Part shown: positions 1-7,575 of the stretch, piece by piece
Numbering within the stretch: the first letter of the stretch is position 1
How the letters are laid out: each line of letters begins with the position of its first letter
Origin: Byssochlamys sp. IMV 00236
Lineage: Eukaryota; Ascomycota; Eurotiomycetes; Eurotiales; Thermoascaceae
Assembly (NCBI GenBank): GCA_001931875.2
Contig: MSJH02000185.1
Span: 1-15,118 of the forward strand
Direction of reading: 5' to 3'
DNA: 15,118 nucleotides
The notes under the pieces: model-generated
What the model was told of the DNA's origin: nothing
Databases searched by the model: none
Seen by the model: the letters and a program-made list of their open reading frames with translations, nothing else
Program-made: the position numbers and the translations under genes

Positions 1-37
<37 letters not shown>
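1..37. repeat. Terminal poly-T tract (37 nt)
   Basis: Thirty-seven uninterrupted T open the window, immediately beside coding sequence of the RRM gene (last clear codon Trp, 39-41 on the - strand). It is not telomeric, because no TTAGGG-like unit is present. A pure homopolymer that is exactly mirrored at the other end and cuts into a gene looks like a tailing or assembly end effect. A genuine A-rich intron start on the - strand (GTAAAA at the donor position) is also possible. Confidence 0.9.
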
Positions 38-40
<3 letters not shown>

Positions 41-840
41 AGTCAAGTCTTAAACGACGGCCTTCGACGCTGAAACCATCAAATTTTTCAAATGCGTCTT
101 CAGCATCACGACGATCCTCAAATTCAATAAAGGCAAAGCTATCATATCACACATTAGTGTCACACGCACTCTTTTGTTTTCTCTCTCTCTTTTTGGCGTA
201 CCCTTTGTTCTTATTGGTTACAGTGTCCATTGGAACAGTTACTGACTTCAAACGACCATAGCGTTCAAACATGGTGGCAACCTATGACCCTAATCAGAAC
301 TCCTTCTTACATCTACATATATCATCTTACGTCTCGTTCAATGAAATCGTAGGGAAGGTTTCCTGCGTAAATAGTAGTTGATGACTTTCTATCCTGTTCT
401 GTTCCTCGTTCAACAGGTCTTCTTGCTCTTGCTTTAGGAGGATATCTTCCTCTTCTGTCGTCGTAGCGTTCATAGCGGTCTCTGTGCTCATAGCGATGAT
501 CATATCGATCATATCTGTCTCTGTGGTCATAACGGTCTCGGTCGTAGCGGTCTCGGTCGTAGCGATCGTCTCGGTGGTAGTAATCGCGACGAGGATAATC
601 GTATCGATCTCTGTGGTACCTGTCATCATCACGGTATGAGCGTCTGTCGTCATAGTATCGGCCACCAGCAGAAGGAGAACGACGGCGTGGTGACAAGGAA
701 CGATCACGACCAGGTGATCGTTCTCGACGGCCTACAGATGAAGATGATGACGAAGGTGGTGGAACACCATTGTTTGCAGGAGGAGGAGGAGGTGGATAGT
801 CATCGGCCATTTTGCTAGATGGAGGTGATAATTCACTCAT
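36..840 (-). CDS. RRM RNA-binding protein with RS/RDRY-rich N-terminus, 3' end truncated (left copy)
   Basis: Coding exons run 840-331, 281-202 and 138-36 on the - strand. Splicing removes 330-282 (GTAAGA...TAG) and 201-139 (GTACGC...TAG with a CACTAAT branch site) and gives about 230 residues. The protein has a proline run (residues 16-21), a serine run (30-35), an RS-like part with RSPGRDRS and RRRSPS (about 41-57), and a long Arg-Asp-Tyr region with RDRY/DRYD repeats (about 65-135). A C-terminal RRM follows, with RNP2 IYAGNL (157-162) and RNP1 KGFAFIEF (196-203). This is the build of an SR-like nuclear mRNA-processing or export factor; that role is inferred from family. The RRM ends at RLRLDW and then meets the terminal homopolymer. 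The apparent TAA is made of one T plus poly-A, so the true gene probably continues. An in-frame second ATG at codon 11 is an alternative start. Confidence 0.85.
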
Positions 841-841
841 T

Positions 842-978
842 CTGTGAGAAACAAAAAGAAAAAGAGCTAAAAAAATGTTATTTCCCAAATTAAAAAGCCA
901 CACTATCATGAAAATTGCGTCATCACCCAAAATGGGCTCGGACTCATTGGCACTGTTTTTGATTTGTTTTGGACATAC
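842..978 (-). other. 5' UTR intron of the RRM gene (left copy)
   Basis: On the - strand a GTATGT donor follows ACACAAAAG, and the segment ends in a pyrimidine-rich stretch, TTTTTGTTTCTCACAG. The acceptor lies one base before the ATG (AG|A ATG). The frame stays open through the segment, which could instead be read as an N-terminal extension, but the strong consensus donor and acceptor favour a 137-bp leader intron. RNA evidence would settle it. Confidence 0.65.
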
Positions 979-1632
979 CTTTTGTGTTGAGTGATTATAA
1001 AGGCGTTAAGCTGCATAAAATGAGGGGGAATAGTGTTGACACGGTATCATGAAGGTTTATGTCCAAAGATGGCCAAAAATCTGTTAAAACGGTATGTATA
1101 GTAACTTCCAAGTCCGTTCAAAGGGACAACTCTTGAAAAGAATGAAGAAATGATCATTGATGGTTTCAAAATATAAAACACTCTTATGCAACGGAAAAAT
1201 AAAAAATAGAAATACCCCAAACCCTTTGCCCTTTTGTACATTGTTTAGACTTGATTGAAAACAAGATAAATTGATAACCAAAGCACTCCTATTTCTCTTT
1301 CTTTCTTCTTCTATCTGTACACGTTTACTAGACATAAGCTCGACTTTGTATTGTTTATTAAAAAAATATCTGCCTGTAACGGAATGAATACAGGCTCATG
1401 ACTATGGTTCGTCTGTTTCATTTATCTCAAATAATGGCAAAATACGGAAAAAGTAGTATTTTACGCTGGACTGATCCCGCCACCCAGATCTCTCTTTAAA
1501 TGCATAAAAGTTTACCTTAACAAATTTCGATCTCAGAGTTGCCATCATAAAACGGAATCGTGTACTGGGATTAAAACTAAATGGAGTAAAAGCGACGTTT
1601 TATTCCAAAAGAGGAATAATATTCCGGAAGGC
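979..1632. other. Divergent intergenic region, RRM / dehydrogenase (left copy)
   Basis: About 650 bp separate the leader of the RRM gene (- strand) from the TATA box of the dehydrogenase (+ strand). It is AT-rich and holds no protein I recognise; two overlapping short - strand frames here (64 and 83 codons) look like chance. Just before the TATA box is a 13-nt inverted repeat, GGAATAATATTCC (1613-1625), overlapping TTCCGGAA (1622-1629). This pair of TTC/GAA units resembles a minimal heat-shock-type element. The region probably holds both promoters. Confidence 0.6.
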
Positions 1633-1640
1633 TATAAAAG
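1633..1640 (+). promoter_or_regulatory. TATA box of the dehydrogenase gene (left copy)
   Basis: TATAAAAG lies 55 bp upstream of the ATG at 1688. This is a typical distance in fungi with short leaders, and the ATG is the first one downstream. Confidence 0.65.
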
Positions 1641-1687
1641 AGCAACTTTTTCCACACATTATTTTCCTTTAATTCATTTTTGTAGCC

Positions 1688-3134
1688 ATGTCAACCGAAC
1701 AATTTAAAGAAAACACTTCATTTGTTCTTCAAAAGATTAACGAGATCACTTTTGTAAGGGATACATTTTTTTAGTCTTGTAAACAATGCACAAGCTTACT
1801 ATTTGCTTCTCTCCCTGTAGGAACCAAGGCCAATCCCAACTGCAGGACCAGGAGGTAAGAAAAGAAGAGGTGTATTTTATATGCTGACATGTATATACAG
1901 AGGTGATTGTCAACGTGAGAGCAACTGGTATCTGTGGTTCTGATGTTCATTACTGGACACACGGCCGTATCGGTCACTTTGTGGTTGAAGAGCCCATGGT
2001 TTTGGGCCATGAATCAGCCGGTGTCATTGTATCTGTTGGACCTGATGTTACCTCACTCAAAGTGGGAGACCGCGTGGCGTTAGAACCTGGTGTTCCTTGC
2101 CGAAAGTGTGATATGTGCAAGCTGGGTAAATATAACCTTTGTCCTGATATGGCATTTGCTGCTACCCCACCTTATGATGGTACACTCTGCAATTACTACA
2201 AGCATGCAGCCGACTTTTGTTACAAGTAAGATATATATATATATATATATACTTTTACGTTGACCAGAAATTGACTTTTTTAGGCTGCCCGATCATGTAA
2301 CACTGGAAGAAGGTGCTCTCATTGAGCCGTTATCCGTTGGCATTCATGCTTCTCGCAGAGGTGACGTTAAAATAGGTGATAGGGTCTTTGTGTTTGGTGC
2401 TGGACCAGTTGGGCTTTTAACCGCTGCTGCAGCTAAAGCAGCAGGTGCAACACATGTAACTATTGCAGGTATGTTGTGTAAAAAAAAAGGGGGGAAAAAC
2501 CTGTAAATAATCTTTTTGACCAGACAGAGACCCTACTCGATTGGCTTTTGCCAAGGAATATTGTGCAGATGAAGCAATTCATTTGACTGGAGCGCGTAGA
2601 GTAGACCAAGATAGTAATGACTTTGCAAAGGAAGAAGCTGAGAAAATCATAAATTCTGGATTTAAGCCTGTAAATATTGTATTTGATTGTACAGGAGCCG
2701 AGATTTGTGTTCAGATGGCTGTTTATGTAAGACCAAGTGGATTATGCAACTCAATTTTTTTTGTATAACCTTCTTTGTGTGTGAATAGCTTGTTAAAAAT
2801 AGTGGATGTATTGTTCTCGTTGGTATGGGTGCCTCAGTGCAATCCATTTCAGTCGCTGATGTTTCTGCAAGAGAAGTGGATGTGAAAGGTGTGATGAGAT
2901 ATTGCCATGTAAGTATAGTATAAATATGCGTTGAAGCGTATCTTTCCGTATCTAACGAATGGACATATATAGACATATCCGACAGCTATTGAGATGCTTA
3001 GTTCAGGCAAGATTGATTTAAAACGCCTAATCACACATAGATACCAATTCAAAGACGCACTTGAAGCCTTTAAACATGTCAAGGAAGGAAGACAAGGGAC
3101 AATTAAAGTTGTGATTATGAATGATTCACACTAA
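1688..3134 (+). CDS. Zinc-dependent polyol (sorbitol/xylitol-type) dehydrogenase (left copy)
   Basis: Seven exons (1688-1753, 1821-1854, 1901-2225, 2284-2468, 2524-2726, 2789-2908, 2973-3134) join in frame to 364 residues, usual for this family. All six introns are short GT-AG introns, some with CTGAC or CTAAC branch sites. The enzyme should oxidise polyols such as sorbitol, xylitol or arabinitol to ketoses with NAD+ in the cytosol. Visible residues are catalytic-zinc ligands in [10 protein letters not shown] (Cys45), GHE (His70, Glu71) and IEPLSVG (Glu156); four structural-zinc cysteines (100, 103, 106, 114; C-x2-C-x2-C-x7-C); and the Rossmann loop GAGPVG (180-185). An Asp near 204 at the end of the second strand favours NAD+ over NADP+. 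Motifs SDVHYW, GRIGHF and [10 protein letters not shown] are close to fungal xylitol and animal sorbitol dehydrogenases. Sequence alone does not fix the preferred substrate; L-arabinitol 4-dehydrogenase is an alternative. Nothing looks broken. Confidence 0.93.
2231..2250. repeat. (AT)10 microsatellite in dehydrogenase intron 3 (left copy)
   Basis: Ten AT units directly follow the GTAAG donor of the third intron (2226-2283). Such tracts normally vary in length within a species, so the equal length in the two arms is a useful clue to the age of the palindrome. Confidence 0.9.
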
Positions 3135-3192
3135 CTTTGTACAAATAAGATGATATGATGATGATGAAAAAAGTAATTTACATTTTATGAAA

Positions 3193-3198
3193 AATAAA
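3193..3198 (+). terminator. Polyadenylation signal of the dehydrogenase gene (left copy)
   Basis: AATAAA occurs about 60 bp after the TAA stop in an AT-rich stretch; a fungal 3'-end signal is likely. Confidence 0.5.
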
Positions 3199-3266
3199 TA
3201 GAAAAATAATCTAGAAAAACAGTTTCCGATTTCGGAAGTTCTGACGTCTGTCATTGTTCATTTACA

Positions 3267-3284
3267 TGTAAAGATATCTTTACA
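3267..3284. promoter_or_regulatory. Perfect 18-bp palindrome upstream of the perilipin-like gene (left copy)
   Basis: TGTAAAGAT is followed directly by its reverse complement ATCTTTACA. Its place in a promoter region suggests a binding site for a dimeric regulator, but I do not recognise the motif, so the role is inference. Confidence 0.4.
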
Positions 3285-3492
3285 GAGAGGGAGGCCGTTG
3301 CCATGGCATGTAACATGGTACCGATCTAAAGAAATAAAGTTACTATAGTGATGTTAGTATTAAGAAATAAAGCCTTTTTTAATGGAAATGTCCTATATAA
3401 AAAAAATACCAAGGTCAATCTTACAGGGTTACAATCTTCACATGTCAACTATTGATTTAATCTCAGTCGGACACAAGCAATGTTCTTGAAGA

Positions 3493-3500
3493 TATATAAA
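3493..3500 (+). promoter_or_regulatory. TATA box of the perilipin-like gene (left copy)
   Basis: TATATAAA lies about 60 bp upstream of the ATG at 3560, the same spacing as for the dehydrogenase gene. Confidence 0.6.
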
Positions 3501-3559
3501 CAAGGCATTTTACACAATATCAACCGCTTTTTATAACACTTTTTTCCACATTTCTAACA

Positions 3560-4705
3560 ATGACAAAGAAGCACAACCCACTTCACAAGAAGATCTCTAG
3601 CAAAGAGGAATTTGATCAAGTTACAGAATCCATTCCGACAGATAATCCACTTGAAGTATTGGATAGAGAAGTTCATGCACCTGGTAAGAAATGTACAATT
3701 GTTGCATAGCAATCATTTACTAAAAAATTCTCCTAAAAAAAAGACAATTTTGTCGTTACCACAAGCGAAGCCAATAAGCCAGTAGAAAATAACTTTGCAT
3801 TCTTTTCACGACTCTTTGCCATTCCTTTGATTCGTGATAGCACAGCCAAGGTACAAGAAATTGCCAATCAACACATGATCAGTCGATTCGCTATGAATCA
3901 GGCTGAAGCTACTGCCAAGTTAGCTGCCAACATTGCTTCCCCATATGCTGAGAGATACAGAGGTCATTTAAAGAAGGCTGACGAATTTGGTTGTAAATCA
4001 CTTGATTTGGTTGAATCTAAACTTCCTCCCAGTGTAATGTTGTCAAGCCCTCAAAAAGTCTATAAAGATGTCAAGGGGCGTATTGTTACTTACACCAGTG
4101 AAAGCGTCGAACAGTTGGTCAATAAGTATCTCCCCAAGGAAAAAAATGACGCAACTATGCGATCAGAGAATGGTAAAAAATCATTAGCCAATGAAGTGAA
4201 GGACCGCTTGGCGTACCGTGCAAAATCCGACTTGTCTCGCTTGGCGGAAACAAGTCAATTCCTTCAGGAAGCTCTCCACTCTATTCAAAAGGCAAACACT
4301 CGCTTACAAGACTTTGTAAACTCACTCAAGGATGGCTATACTACAACTCAACATAAGGCTAACCAACGTCTTCATGAGCTTACCGTCGATGTGATTAAAC
4401 GTATTGATTCTGCTGCCAACTATGCTAAAGAAAAACATGTCATGGATAATCTGCCTTGGCTCGTTCAACCTTTGGTTCATTTTGCTTCTAATGAATACGA
4501 AATCGTTCGCACTGAAATGTTAAAATCTGATGTCGCTCCATTACAAAAGGCAACAAATATCCTACACGTAAACCAGACTCAGATCTTTCCATTGTTTAAA
4601 AACACCATCCATGGCTTACAAGAACAAATTCGTGAATACAGCTTAAATAACAAGGTCGTACGAGAAGTAAAGTCAACTCTTGGTCTTGTCAGTACAAAAG
4701 CATAA
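3560..4705 (+). CDS. Perilipin-like lipid-droplet protein (left copy)
   Basis: Two exons (3560-3683 and 3744-4705) join across a 60-bp GTAAGA...AAG intron to give 361 residues. The start is the first ATG after the TATA box; the first 57 or so residues are charged and without a known domain. From about residue 60 the sequence looks like a PAT/perilipin protein: an FFSRLFAIPLIRDS segment, then YAERYRGHLKKADEFGCKSL (about 109-128) leading into LDLVESKLPP, which matches the perilipin signature of Ala-Asp-x-x-x-Cys-x-x-Leu-Asp before Glu-x-x-Leu-Pro. The rest is rich in amphipathic helix, with no signal peptide or membrane segment. Perilipins coat storage lipid droplets and control access of lipases; in fungi they affect fat stores in spores and hyphae. 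The exact subfamily is not resolved. Confidence 0.82.
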
Positions 4706-5416
4706 AATAACGCATCTATCTTTTTTATTATTCTGTACAACTTTTTTTTTTCATATTCGCTCTGTTTATATTCATAAAAATAAATCTATTGCTAAACCTG
4801 CATTTTACCAGAATTACTTTTAAAGAGGGTAGTGGCATGATATTCTCTAGTACTACTAATGCTTTCCTATTTGTGAAAAAATAAACTATAGTTTATCCTA
4901 TCTGAAGTTACTCTTGGAAGGGGTATCCGGAAAGTAAAGTCGCACCCGTAGAATTGGTGTCGCACTCTTTCAAAAGTGAACATCATGCGAGTTCTAAAAA
5001 TAAATGTCATACACACACACAAACGCTCTCGCTAACGGATGAAATAGTTCCTTCAATCATCGGATAAAGACAAACACTTGCCCTTTACATTTCGAAATTC
5101 ATTGCAAATTACTTTTATTACATAAACTTCACGCTTCATATTGCTCCGTTTTCGTTCTGTTGGTCTGATGTGTTGACACATTGTCTTGTGCCTCTTTCCA
5201 TTTTTAGATTTTGAAAACAATACAGTAAAAATGTTTGACCATCAATATACACATCACAAAAGCAATAAAAAAAAAAGGACTTCTAACTAGATCTACTAAT
5301 TATAAACATATATTACTTCGATATCCACATGCACTTTTTTGCCTACAGTGGTTTGCGTTTAAAATTCAAAATCTCTACCTGACCAATCAAGAGTTTTTTT
5401 TAGTGCACTCAAACTG
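4706..5416. other. Gene-poor region between the perilipin-like gene and the LINE (left copy)
   Basis: About 0.7 kb of AT-rich DNA. It holds the perilipin-like gene's AATAAA (4779-4784), a perfect 16-bp palindrome ATAAACTATAGTTTAT (4881-4896), two GTCGCAC words about 20 bp apart (near 4938 and 4959) and a short CA run (about 5010-5020). Near its end a T8 tract followed by AG (about 5394-5403) looks like a splice acceptor leading into the LINE target site. A frame open from 5235 runs into the LINE and cannot be assigned to a known protein. Confidence 0.5.
4779..4784 (+). terminator. Polyadenylation signal of the perilipin-like gene (left copy)
   Basis: AATAAA about 75 bp after the stop codon, downstream of T-rich sequence; likely 3'-end signal. 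Confidence 0.5.
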
Positions 5417-5429
5417 TGAGATGGAACAT
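5417..5429 (+). repeat. 5' target-site duplication of the LINE (left copy)
   Basis: TGAGATGGAACAT is repeated exactly at 6826-6838. The two 13-mers bracket the LINE fragment and differ in their outer and inner neighbours, as expected for a target-site duplication made by target-primed reverse transcription. Confidence 0.8.
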
Positions 5430-6825
5430 TCTTCTTCACCGACAAAATTCCTCCACTTCTCGATTCTCTTCCCTTCCAGTCCTTCGCTTTGCTGTAGACT
5501 ATTTCCTGTCCACATCTTCCTTCCCTCAATTATCTTTTTTCACTTCTCTTCCCTCATTGTCGACCTTATCTACCTTTCAATATCGCCCCTTTCTTTCGTA
5601 ACCTTTTTTCCGCTGTGGATGCTCTTCCCTGCACCTTTGATTTCTGCCATATATCTGCTTCCTTATGTCTACATCTTCTCCTTTATGCCCTCTTATGTCA
5701 TACTCTATCTACTCTTCATCCTTTAAGCTCCTCTTTTATTCCTCCACCTACCGTGCTCAATTGATCTCCAATCGCTTAGGCCCTTATTAGCCATAATCTC
5801 TTCCTATACGATGTTACAACCCATCGTCTTTAATTTCGTCTCCCCAACGAAATCTTTTCTCGACCAATTATGGTCAAAAAAAAAGAATCCTTCGCTTGCT
5901 TCGTAACAACCAACCCATCTTCCAGCCTTTCGTCAATGCTCACTTTATTGTCACACCGGGTATTCTTCCTATCATTATTGCCGAAAACTACTTCCCTTCT
6001 TCTTCCCCCCTTACCGCTCTAGATGCTTTTCGCGATTCTCTCATCGTCCTTCCTCCCTCTCAAGCACACCTGTCCATGATTTGTACCATGTCTCTCATCA
6101 AAGTCTACAAAGCTCTTGTTCTGGGTGAGCCTTCCACCAAATCCACTACTCATCGTCTCTATTTTCAACCTAACTTGAAAACATTCTGGGCTCTTCAAAT
6201 CCTCCTTACCGCCCGCAATATTTAGTTTCGAGTCCTGCACCGCGCCATCACTACTCGCTTCATCCTCAACAAGCGTATTCCTCATATCGTCTTCACTAAT
6301 ATATGTCCTCACTGTCTTCCTGACCAACCTTCATCAATCGATAACCTCGATCACTTCCTTTTTCTCTGTCACACTCGCTTTCAAGTCTGGTCTACCATGC
6401 TCACCACATTCATCAATCCCTCTTACCAGACTCCTTCCATCCTGCTTCTACGATAATTGATGTTGCTCAACAAGACCATCGACCGTACTACTCTCGACAC
6501 TCTTCCCGACCTATCCACCGCTCTATCCACCGCTCTATCCACTGCTTAGATTGTAGGCTGCACCTTGCAGGCCCTCTGATCTGCTCACTGACGTTTTGTC
6601 TTTGACAACGTTCCTTTCTCTCCTCCTTCTATCATTTCCACTGCCACTCTCCTAGTTACCAAACTCTCCGCTGAACTCGACCTAGACAAAGATTCTGATC
6701 TGTCTGATTCCCAGCCACATTTATTTAGACTAGTCCTTTTTTCACAATCTTTTTTACCTCTCATCATGACGTCTAAAGGATTTAAAACAATAAAACAGAG
6801 CTTGCTGCCATACAAACAAACAAAA
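5430..6825 (+). mobile_element. 5'-truncated, decayed LINE retrotransposon (left copy)
   Basis: A 1396-bp fragment of a non-LTR retrotransposon, ending in an A-rich tail (ACAAACAAACAAAA) directly before the 3' target-site duplication. Only the C-terminal part of the reverse-transcriptase polyprotein remains. An upstream segment (5430 to about 5880) reads in one frame, then shifts frame at an A9 run (5876-5884). Downstream lies a zinc-binding RVT-type domain: FRVLHRAI, Cys at 6304 and 6313, His at 6352 and Cys at 6367 (C-x2-C-x12-H-x4-C), then VW at 6388-6390. The C-terminal part has a RFVFDN stretch. In-frame stops interrupt it at 5495, 5762, 5777, 5831, 6223, 6454, 6547, 6577 and 6589, so it is dead. 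The core polymerase motif is absent because of 5' truncation, so it needed an element elsewhere to insert. The clade cannot be named from this remnant. Confidence 0.82.
6511..6546 (+). repeat. 12-bp tandem repeat, three units, inside the LINE (left copy)
   Basis: CTATCCACCGCT occurs twice and is followed by CTATCCACTGCT. The unit is four codons (Leu-Ser-Thr-Ala), so expansion kept the LINE frame. It lies just before an in-frame TAG. Confidence 0.85.
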
Positions 6826-6838
6826 TGAGATGGAACAT
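6826..6838 (+). repeat. 3' target-site duplication of the LINE (left copy)
   Basis: Exact repeat of 5417-5429. It starts right after the A-rich tail. The TGA that seems to end the LINE reading frame belongs to this duplicated host sequence. Confidence 0.8.
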
Positions 6839-7039
6839 GTCCGATTTACTGCTATTGTTGATGAACTGAGGAGATACCTTGGTTTGATACTATTAAGTAC
6901 TACAACAGAGCAATTTGCGTCGACAATCCAATAATCAATTTCCAGAAAATAAGACAATAAACCATTCTTACTTCAAACTATAAAGAGGATTCTCACTCCT
7001 ATTTACTATTTATTTATTAAGAATTTTCATTCATATTGA
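6839..7039. other. Host flank between the LINE and the central pseudogene (left copy)
   Basis: About 200 bp. On the + strand the frame of the target site continues open from the 3' duplication to a TAA near 6936. On the - strand, next to the pseudogene stop, are AATAAATAAATAG runs (near 7010) that could be its 3'-end signal. No recognised domain. Confidence 0.4.
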
Positions 7040-7575
7040 TCATGTTCTTTTGATCTTCTTTCCACCACGAAGATCACTTGATGTTGATGTTTCTGGTATA
7101 ATAGCGTTAATTTTTCCGTCATCCCAGTAGTCATCTAACCAACTCGAGTCTTCAGTATTATCGCATTCAACGGGTTCATGCAATACATCTTGTACTTTTT
7201 TAACAACTTCTTTAGCAATCCAAGCAGAACAGATAGCAGGTAAAATGGTTGAATCAAAGCCGGAAATATCATTGGAAATATGGATTCTCCTTGATTTGAT
7301 TATCCTTGTCGCATATTTAACAGGGCGATCTGCCGTCATAAAATATGATTCAAGGCCAGAATGAATAAATCCAGTTGTTTATATCCTTAATCTATCATCT
7401 TTTTTGAGTAATAAGTGGTCCAACATATCCTTCAGACACTTGGGTAGCTTTTTAGACCCTTCTTCCATTCTCTTTGTTCCTTCGTCACCATCGTACAATT
7501 TTCCTGCTTCCGAAGCACCATATTCAATATATTCATCATGACCGATGCGATATGATTTTTTATGAAAATCGAATT
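7040..7575 (-). pseudogene. Truncated Mucorales-family protein fragment with in-frame stop (left copy)
   Basis: Read on the - strand from the palindrome centre, the frame gives IEYGASEAGK, then TKRMEEGSKKLPKCLKDML, an in-frame TAA (7379-7381), then TTGFIHSGL...MTADRPVKYATRII and an acidic tail ending at TGA (7040-7042). The two parts share one frame, so the TAA is the only break. From memory they match consecutive parts of a large family of uncharacterised proteins in Mucorales (E-x-G-K, GTK-x-x-x-EG, LPK-x-x-KDML, GFIHSGL, and a D-x-P-x-x-Y segment), whose function I do not know. Family alignment suggests a Gln where the stop stands, consistent with CAA to TAA. The N-terminal part is missing because the palindrome turns here. 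It could still be expressed as a short product. Confidence 0.65.
7544..7575. other. Unmirrored 32-nt centre of the palindrome
   Basis: Pairing between the arms stops after ...CATGACC at 7543 and resumes at GGTCATG... from 7576. The 32 bases between are AT-rich and not symmetric about the arm axis (7559.5). They hold a small hairpin of their own: GATTTT (7554-7559) against AAAATC (7565-7570) with a 5-nt loop, centred on 7562. Read out from the centre, both sides stay open in the frame of the flanking gene fragment, and both give Arg-Ile before Gly-His, with different codons (CGC ATC on the left, CGA ATT on the right). The layout fits a fold-back junction in which one strand's 3' end primed on itself, but it does not prove one. 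Confidence 0.85.

Larger units (their letters stand above)
3135..3559. other. Intergenic region between dehydrogenase and perilipin-like genes (left copy)
   Basis: This 425-bp stretch holds an AATAAA (3193-3198) for the dehydrogenase, then a cluster of inverted sequences: TTCCGA-TT-TCGGAA (3224-3237), a TGACGTC core like a CREB/ATF site (3242-3248), a perfect 18-bp palindrome (3267-3284) and a TGCCATGGCA palindrome near 3299. The perilipin-like gene's TATA box and leader follow. No coding sequence was found. The cluster lies about 220-340 bp before the ATG, where upstream activating sites would be expected. Confidence 0.6.
1..7543 (+). repeat. Left arm of window-scale inverted repeat
   Basis: This 7543-bp arm is the reverse complement of 7576-15118. 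Mirrored open frames have identical translations at coordinates that sum to 15119, for example 322-930 with 14189-14797 and 3827-4705 with 10414-11292. Spot checks in non-coding DNA also match, including the (AT)n tract, the LINE target-site duplications and the terminal homopolymers. I saw no mismatch between arms in any place I compared. Identity extends through introns, intergenic DNA and a decayed retrotransposon, where selection could not maintain it. The duplication is therefore very recent, or an artefact of library preparation, amplification or assembly. Confidence 0.97.

Noticed and set aside
1..37. Telomere or hairpin end of a linear plasmid or chromosome
   Set aside because: The ends are pure T/A homopolymers with no TTAGGG-like units, and they interrupt a coding sequence rather than follow subtelomeric DNA.
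327..818. 126-codon and 60-codon frames overlapping the RRM gene
   Set aside because: Threonine/methionine-rich and acidic translations are out-of-frame or antisense readings of the Arg-Asp-Tyr repeat region. The RS/RDRY frame splices into a proper RRM.
1084..1335. Small divergent gene of 64-83 codons in the intergenic region
   Set aside because: Two overlapping frames compete, there is no motif, and no splice or promoter pattern sets either apart from chance.
2662..3082. Minus-strand frames over the dehydrogenase 3' half
   Set aside because: Antisense shadows crossing intron-exon borders of a gene whose seven exons join perfectly in frame.
5235..5726. 163-codon hydrophobic open frame as a membrane protein
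   Set aside because: It crosses the LINE 5' boundary and target-site duplication. Inside the LINE another frame carries the recognisable polyprotein, so the hydrophobicity is a by-product of T/C-rich sequence in the wrong frame.
6511..6546. CRISPR-like repeat array
   Set aside because: The units are contiguous 12-mers without spacers, inside a eukaryotic retrotransposon.
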